Of a stretch of DNA of 53,415 nt, positions 49,796 to 53,415 are shown one piece after another. The stretch comes from an uncultured Collinsella sp. (GTDB lineage Bacteria; Actinomycetota; Coriobacteriia; Coriobacteriales; Coriobacteriaceae). Location: the NCBI GenBank assembly GCA_900544755.1, contig UQWQ01000003.1:1-53415 (forward strand), written 5' to 3'. The stretch's first letter is position 1, and each line of letters starts with the position of its first letter. The notes below the pieces were generated by a model. The model had not been told where the DNA came from. It saw only the letters and a program-made list of their open reading frames with translations, and ran no database searches. The position numbers and the translations under genes are program-made.

Positions 49796-49870
49796 TTGTT
49801 CAAAAAAGAACAAAGTTAAACAAATAATGGTTGCAACCTATGTTCGAATGTGTTCAAATAAACATGAACA
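49796..49870. promoter_or_regulatory. control region of lacAB with two TGTTC palindromes
   Basis: TTGTTCAAAAAAGAACAA is a perfect palindrome; ~40 bp further TGTTCA-N8-TGAACA is a second one. Both fit DeoR/LacR-type recognition and lie 95-170 bp before lacA. Confidence 0.55.
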
Positions 49871-49964
49871 GTGAAGAACCGCACATTCAGATGCCCGGAC
49901 CTGAGCGCGATTCAACACTTCCAAACAGAAACTACGCACCTGCGTATCTCTCAAGGAGGATGTC

Positions 49965-50393
49965 ATGAGGGTTGTAATCGCTTCCGATGCCGACGGTATG
50001 TCGATGAAGGAGTCCATCAAGGAGATGCTCATCGCCGACGGTCACGAGGTCGTCGACTATTCCGAGACCCCTGCCGCGGACTTTGTCGATTCCGCGACCG
50101 CCGTTGCCAAGGACCTGCTGGAGCACAAGGATTCCCAGGGATTCGCATTCGATAAGTACGGCGTCGGCTCCTATATGGCCGCCGTCAAGATCAAGGGCAT
50201 GGTCGTCGCCAACATTTCCGACGAGCGTTCCGCTTACATGACCCGCGAGCACAACGGTTCGCGCATGGTCACCATGGGCCCGGGCGTTGTGGGCACCGAG
50301 GTCGCCAAGAAGATCGCCCGCGAGTTCCTGCGCGCCCAGTACGCCGGCGGCCGTCACCAGATCCGTGTCGACATGCTCAACAAGATGGCCTAA
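49965..50393 (+). CDS. lacA: galactose-6-phosphate isomerase subunit LacA
   Basis: A 142-residue RpiB/LacAB-family subunit: VVIASDADGMSMKESIKEML and the NISDERSAYMTREHNGSRMVTMGPGVVG segment. With LacB it converts galactose-6-phosphate to tagatose-6-phosphate. LacA usually lacks the catalytic cysteine that LacB retains, and so it is here. AAGGAGG precedes the ATG. lacB follows after a short gap. Confidence 0.9.
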   Translation: MRVVIASDADGMSMKESIKEMLIADGHEVVDYSETPAADFVDSATAVAKDLLEHKDSQGFAFDKYGVGSYMAAVKIKGMVVANISDERSAYMTREHNGSRMVTMGPGVVGTEVAKKIAREFLRAQYAGGRHQIRVDMLNKMA

Positions 50394-50456
50394 CGAGAGC
50401 CACCGAGAACTCGAACTTCTACCTCAACTTGTGAATTCAGACGAAAGGACGTTCTG

Positions 50457-50981
50457 ATGAAGAAGACCATCGCAATCGGTTGCGACCATATCGTTACGGA
50501 CGAGAAGATCTATCTGGCCGACCGCCTGGAGCAGGCTGGCTACAAGGTGCTCGACTGCGGCACCTACAGCCACACCCGTACGCACTATCCCATCTACGGT
50601 AAGGCCGTGGGCGAGGCTGTTGCCAGCGGTAAGGCCGACTTTGGCGTGGCCCTGTGCGGCACCGGCATCGGCATCACCAACGCCGTCAACAAGGTTCCCG
50701 GCGCCCGCTGCGCCCTGGTCCGCGACATGACCTCTGCCCTGTATGCCCGTCGCGAGCTCAACGCCAACATCGTGGGCTTTGGCGGCAAGATTACCGGCGA
50801 GTTCCTGATGGCCGACATTATGCTTGCCTTCCTGGAGGAGCCCTACGAGAAGACCCCCGAGCACGATGCCCTGATCGCCAAGATCGATGCCTGCAATAAG
50901 GCCGACGCCGAGGCTCAGGCTGACCCGCACTTCTTTGACGAGTTCCTCGAGAAGTGGGACCGTGGCGAGTATCACGACTAG
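50457..50981 (+). CDS. lacB: galactose-6-phosphate isomerase subunit LacB
   Basis: A 174-residue partner of LacA. IAIGCDHIVTDEKIYLADRL is the N-terminal motif; VALCGTGIGITNAVNKVPG carries the catalytic Cys and phosphate-binding glycines. The extra C-terminal part after residue 145 is helical, as in other LacB. Together with the kinase downstream it builds the tagatose-6-phosphate route. Confidence 0.93.
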   Translation: MKKTIAIGCDHIVTDEKIYLADRLEQAGYKVLDCGTYSHTRTHYPIYGKAVGEAVASGKADFGVALCGTGIGITNAVNKVPGARCALVRDMTSALYARRELNANIVGFGGKITGEFLMADIMLAFLEEPYEKTPEHDALIAKIDACNKADAEAQADPHFFDEFLEKWDRGEYHD

Positions 50982-50988
50982 TGGGGTT

Positions 50989-51010
50989 CCGGCGTTTTAA
51001 CAAACGCCGG
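50989..51010. other. palindrome after lacB
   Basis: CCGGCGTTT and AAACGCCGG face each other with a four-base loop. There is no T-run; the lacB stop is eight bases upstream. Confidence 0.7.
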
Positions 51011-51023
51011 ACCGGTTGACGCT

Positions 51024-51128
51024 GCGAAGCCATCTGGCGGGCAATCTGCCGCTCAGCTTCGACGGCATGACCAGAAGGTCAATGCCGTCTCGCTTCACGG
51101 CACCTTGCCTCGCCAGCTGGCTTCTCGC
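51024..51128. other. large structured element between lacB and the second epimerase gene
   Basis: GAAGCCATCTGGCGGGCAA pairs with TTGCCTCGCCAGCTGGCTTC, 60 bases away, and the loop holds a second strong hairpin, GACGGCATGACC/GGTCAATGCCGTC. About 230 further bases before the next gene have no coding content. It could be a leader RNA or a repeat; no known riboswitch is recognised. Confidence 0.65.
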
Positions 51129-51355
51129 TGATGTCTGAGTGACCTGTGGGGTTACCGCTGTTGTTGCGAAGCGTTCTGGTACGGCTAGCTGCTCCGATAA
51201 CACGTTTGCTTGCTTGGCTTGAGTGCTTCGTTTTGGCGGTACCCGGCATTCTGTAGCTTTTCAATTGACGGCTCGCGTTTCTGTGAGGGGGCGCGGGCCG
51301 GTTTTCTATCAGCCCTATTGACTTGGCGGGCTGGCGTACGAAAGGGAAGGCTCCT

Positions 51356-52237
51356 ATGGAGTTTGTTCTTGATAACGGTTCTATTCGTGTGGCACTGAGC
51401 ACGGCTGGCGGATCGTTCACTTCGATTAAAGCCAACGGTCGCGAGTACCTGTGGCAGGGCGATCCTTCGGTTTGGTCGGGCCAGGCACCCATTTGCTTTC
51501 CGATTTGCGGCGGCCTTCGTGACGGTCACGCAATGACCATGGGCGGATACGAGGTCAAGCTTGCCCGCCACGGCTTTGCGCGCAAGCAGGAGTGGAAGCT
51601 CGAGGAGCAGAGCGACAACATGGTTGCGCTGAGCCTAAGCTCTGCCGACCATGCCGAGTTGCTTGAGCAGTACCCGTATCCGTTTAAGATCGTTGCTCGC
51701 TACACGATCGATTCGGAAAAGGTGGCCGTGTCGTACGAGGTGGCCAATGAGGGCACCGAGGATATGCCATTCTTTGTGGGTGGTCACCCCGGCTTTAAGT
51801 GCCCGCTCGACGAGGGCGAGTCCTATGACGATTACGAGCTCCGTTTTGAGCAGCGTGAGGCCGCCGAGCTCTGTACTGCCGTTCCCTCGACGGGCTTGAT
51901 TGATGTTGAGCATCGCAGCAAGAACCCTATGATCGACCAGAACCTGCCGCTGACCCACGAACTCTTCGACTTCGCGGAGACCATCTTTGACGTGCTCGAG
52001 AGCCGCGTGGTTACGCTGACCAAGAAAACCGAGGACAAGGGCGTGCGCCTGACGTTCCAGGATATGCCGTACCTGATTGTGTGGAGCAAGCCCGAGGGCG
52101 ACTTTGTGGCCGTGGAACCGTGGGGCGGCCTGTCTACCTGCTCCGACGAGGACGATATTCTGGAGCACAAGCGTGGCTGCCTGGTTGCCAAGCCGGGGGA
52201 GACCGTCACCCGCGGCTTTGAGATCGAGATCCTTTAA
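51356..52237 (+). CDS. LacX-like aldose 1-epimerase family protein (copy 2)
   Basis: A 293-residue LacX-type protein, nearly identical in plan to the copy at 31.6 kb. VALSTAGGSFTSIKANGREY opens it; GGHPGFKCPLDEGESYDDY and CTAVPSTGLIDV are shared. AAGG lies before the chosen ATG. It follows lacAB and precedes the kinase, so it belongs to the lactose branch. Confidence 0.85.
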   Translation: MEFVLDNGSIRVALSTAGGSFTSIKANGREYLWQGDPSVWSGQAPICFPICGGLRDGHAMTMGGYEVKLARHGFARKQEWKLEEQSDNMVALSLSSADHAELLEQYPYPFKIVARYTIDSEKVAVSYEVANEGTEDMPFFVGGHPGFKCPLDEGESYDDYELRFEQREAAELCTAVPSTGLIDVEHRSKNPMIDQNLPLTHELFDFAETIFDVLESRVVTLTKKTEDKGVRLTFQDMPYLIVWSKPEGDFVAVEPWGGLSTCSDEDDILEHKRGCLVAKPGETVTRGFEIEIL

Positions 52238-52290
52238 CGAGCTATCGTATGTTTGGGGTGGGTCATGCCGCCCCGGAACAGGAGTTCAAT

Positions 52291-53226
52291 ATGATTCTGA
52301 CCGTTACCATGAACCCGTCGATTGATACGCGCTATCAGCTCGACAAGCTGGTCATTGACGACGTTAACCGCGTCACGCCCGAAAAGACCGCTGGCGGCAA
52401 GGGCCTCAACGTGAGCCGTGTGCTGCTGCAACTGGGAGACGACGTGCTCGCGACAGGTCTGCTCGGCGGCCACATGGGTGCCTATATGGCCGAGCTTATG
52501 GATGCCGACGGCGTCAAGAACGACTTTGTGCCCATCGCCGGTGAGACGCGCATTTGCCTGAATATTCTGCACGAGGGTAATCAGACCGAGCTGCTGGAGA
52601 GCGGCCCGCAGATCGCTCCGGCCGAGCTCGAGGCCTTTACGGCCAAGTTCGCCGAGCTTGCAGCGAAGGCGGACGTTGTGACGCTTTCGGGATCGCTGCC
52701 GCGTGGCGTCGATGCCGGTTACTATGCCGAGCTCGTCAAGATCGCCGAGGAGGCGGGCGCCAAGGTGCTGCTCGACACCTCGGGCGCATCGCTGGAGGCC
52801 GCGCTGAAGTCCGACGCTAAGCCTGAGCTCGTAAAGCCCAACCTGACCGAGATTAACGGCCTGCTGGGTACGTCCTTTACGACCGATGATGTCGATGCCC
52901 TGCGCGAGGCGCTTGCCGCCGATGGCCGCTTTGCCGGTATCCCCTGGGTTGTCGTTTCGATGGGCGCTGCCGGTTCGGTGGGCTTCCATGAGGGTCGCGC
53001 GTTCCGCGCCAAGACGCCCGCGATTGCGGCTGTGAACGCAACGGGTTCCGGCGACTCGACCATCGCCGGCTTTGCGCATGCCATTGCTGCTGGTGCCGAC
53101 GACGTCACGGTGCTCAAGACCGCCAATACCTGCGGTAAGCTCAACGCCATGGATCCCAAGACCGGCCACCTGGTCATGGACCGCTGGGATGAAATCTTCA
53201 ACAACGTTGAGGTCGTAGAGTTGTAG
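52291..53226 (+). CDS. lacC: tagatose-6-phosphate kinase, PfkB family (copy 2)
   Basis: A 311-residue PfkB kinase: LTVTMNPSIDTRYQLDKL, GGKGLNVSRVLLQLG and VNATGSGDSTIAGFAHA. It phosphorylates tagatose-6-phosphate from LacAB. The ATG with AGGAG is at the conserved N terminus; an upstream in-frame start adds unrelated residues. Its protein is about 85 percent identical by eye to copy 1. Confidence 0.9.
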   Translation: MILTVTMNPSIDTRYQLDKLVIDDVNRVTPEKTAGGKGLNVSRVLLQLGDDVLATGLLGGHMGAYMAELMDADGVKNDFVPIAGETRICLNILHEGNQTELLESGPQIAPAELEAFTAKFAELAAKADVVTLSGSLPRGVDAGYYAELVKIAEEAGAKVLLDTSGASLEAALKSDAKPELVKPNLTEINGLLGTSFTTDDVDALREALAADGRFAGIPWVVVSMGAAGSVGFHEGRAFRAKTPAIAAVNATGSGDSTIAGFAHAIAAGADDVTVLKTANTCGKLNAMDPKTGHLVMDRWDEIFNNVEVVEL

Positions 53227-53248
53227 CGGTTGCGACTCCTAATAGAAT

Positions 53249-53312
53249 GAGCGTGGATAATCTCCTGCTTTTGGTGCCCATGCGAGCTCAAAGTGGGAGA
53301 TTTTCCACGCTC
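53249..53312. repeat. imperfect palindrome after lacC
   Basis: GAGCGTGGATAATCTCC and GGAGATTTTCCACGCTC are complementary arms over a ~30-base centre. May end the lacC transcript, although no T-run follows. Confidence 0.65.
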
Positions 53313-53323
53313 GAGTCATTAGT

Positions 53324-53371
53324 CGTTGGGGACGTTCTTGTTTGACTAGTCGTTTAAGAACGTCCCCAATG
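53324..53371. repeat. dispersed palindrome, GGGACGTTC / GACTAGTC family
   Basis: CGTTGGGGACGTTCTT faces AAGAACGTCCCCAATG, with GACTAGTCG in the loop. It is the two-armed version of the repeats flanking ATPase 1. Confidence 0.8.
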
Positions 53372-53380
53372 GCTACACTC

Positions 53381-53415
53381 AAAAACGGCGCCCGTCGGCG
53401 ATGTTGCCGGCGGGC
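53381..53415 (-). terminator. terminator of a minus-strand gene beyond the window
   Basis: GCCCGCCGGC pairs with GCCGACGGGC and a T-run follows on the minus strand. It nearly copies the galM terminator, including flanking sequence. Confidence 0.7.

Noticed and set aside
50982..51355. Degraded gene between lacB and the epimerase
   Set aside because: Six-frame reading shows no remnant similar to neighbours; pairing structure explains part of it better.

Overview
Most of this window (about 2.7 kb to the end) reads as one high-GC Gram-positive gut chromosome. The best fit is a Collinsella-like member of the Coriobacteriia. This is inferred from gene content and style: an archaeal-type topoisomerase I with a Lys/Ala-rich tail, a RicT/PSP1 protein with a long basic tail, two tagatose-6-phosphate pathways, a mannose-family PTS, and many short intergenic palindromes. 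The first ~2.7 kb differs. It is the late end of a phage genome on the minus strand (tail fibre, small proteins, GH25 lysozyme, DUF4406), of a kind familiar from clostridial phages. It meets a 5'-truncated tatC head to head, and both genes lack their 5' ends at the same point, so an assembly chimera is the simplest explanation.

Layout. 2.7-22.4 kb is housekeeping: tatC-hypA-hypB-topoisomerase, tmk-holB-ricT, comF, a Vsr/DUF559-like protein, a structured RNA (probably the raiA-motif RNA), a solute-binding lipoprotein, hpf, degV, a dehydrogenase with a His/Cys-rich tail, a HEAT-like protein, an NAD-type isocitrate dehydrogenase and a SurA-like membrane protein. 22.4-34.1 kb is an amino-sugar locus: mannose-family PTS IIA, a YajC-like protein, IIB, IIC, IID, a GntR regulator, agaS, nagA, a LacX-like epimerase, a tagatose-6-phosphate kinase, a nagA remnant and a YhcH protein. 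34.1-43 kb is an accessory stretch around a tRNA-Thr: an orphan IIB that has lost its phosphorylation histidine, two DUF4143 ATPase cassettes, galM, a DeoR regulator, a RelE-type toxin-antitoxin pair and several repeat families. 43-53.2 kb is a lactose/galactose-6-phosphate locus: lacG, lacE, a LacI regulator, lacF, a membrane protein, lacA, lacB, and a second LacX-kinase pair closely related to the first.

How the genes work together. The PTS imports and phosphorylates an amino sugar, most likely N-acetylgalactosamine. NagA deacetylates it, AgaS converts it to tagatose-6-phosphate and the PfkB kinase makes tagatose-1,6-bisphosphate. Lactose enters through LacF/LacE, is cleaved by LacG, and galactose-6-phosphate passes through LacA/LacB to the same tagatose-6-phosphate. 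No tagatose-bisphosphate aldolase is present here. Repeated operator-like palindromes suggest separate GntR, LacI and DeoR circuits.

The most unusual signal is the pair of DUF4143 AAA+ ATPase genes. Each has its own exactly periodic short direct-repeat array just upstream (34-bp period for one, 23-bp for the other) and each lies between copies of a dispersed repeat. One is followed by four tandem ~80-bp stem-loop units. This looks like a family of repeat-associated ATPase cassettes of unknown function. All calls come from reading the sequence; no database search was run.
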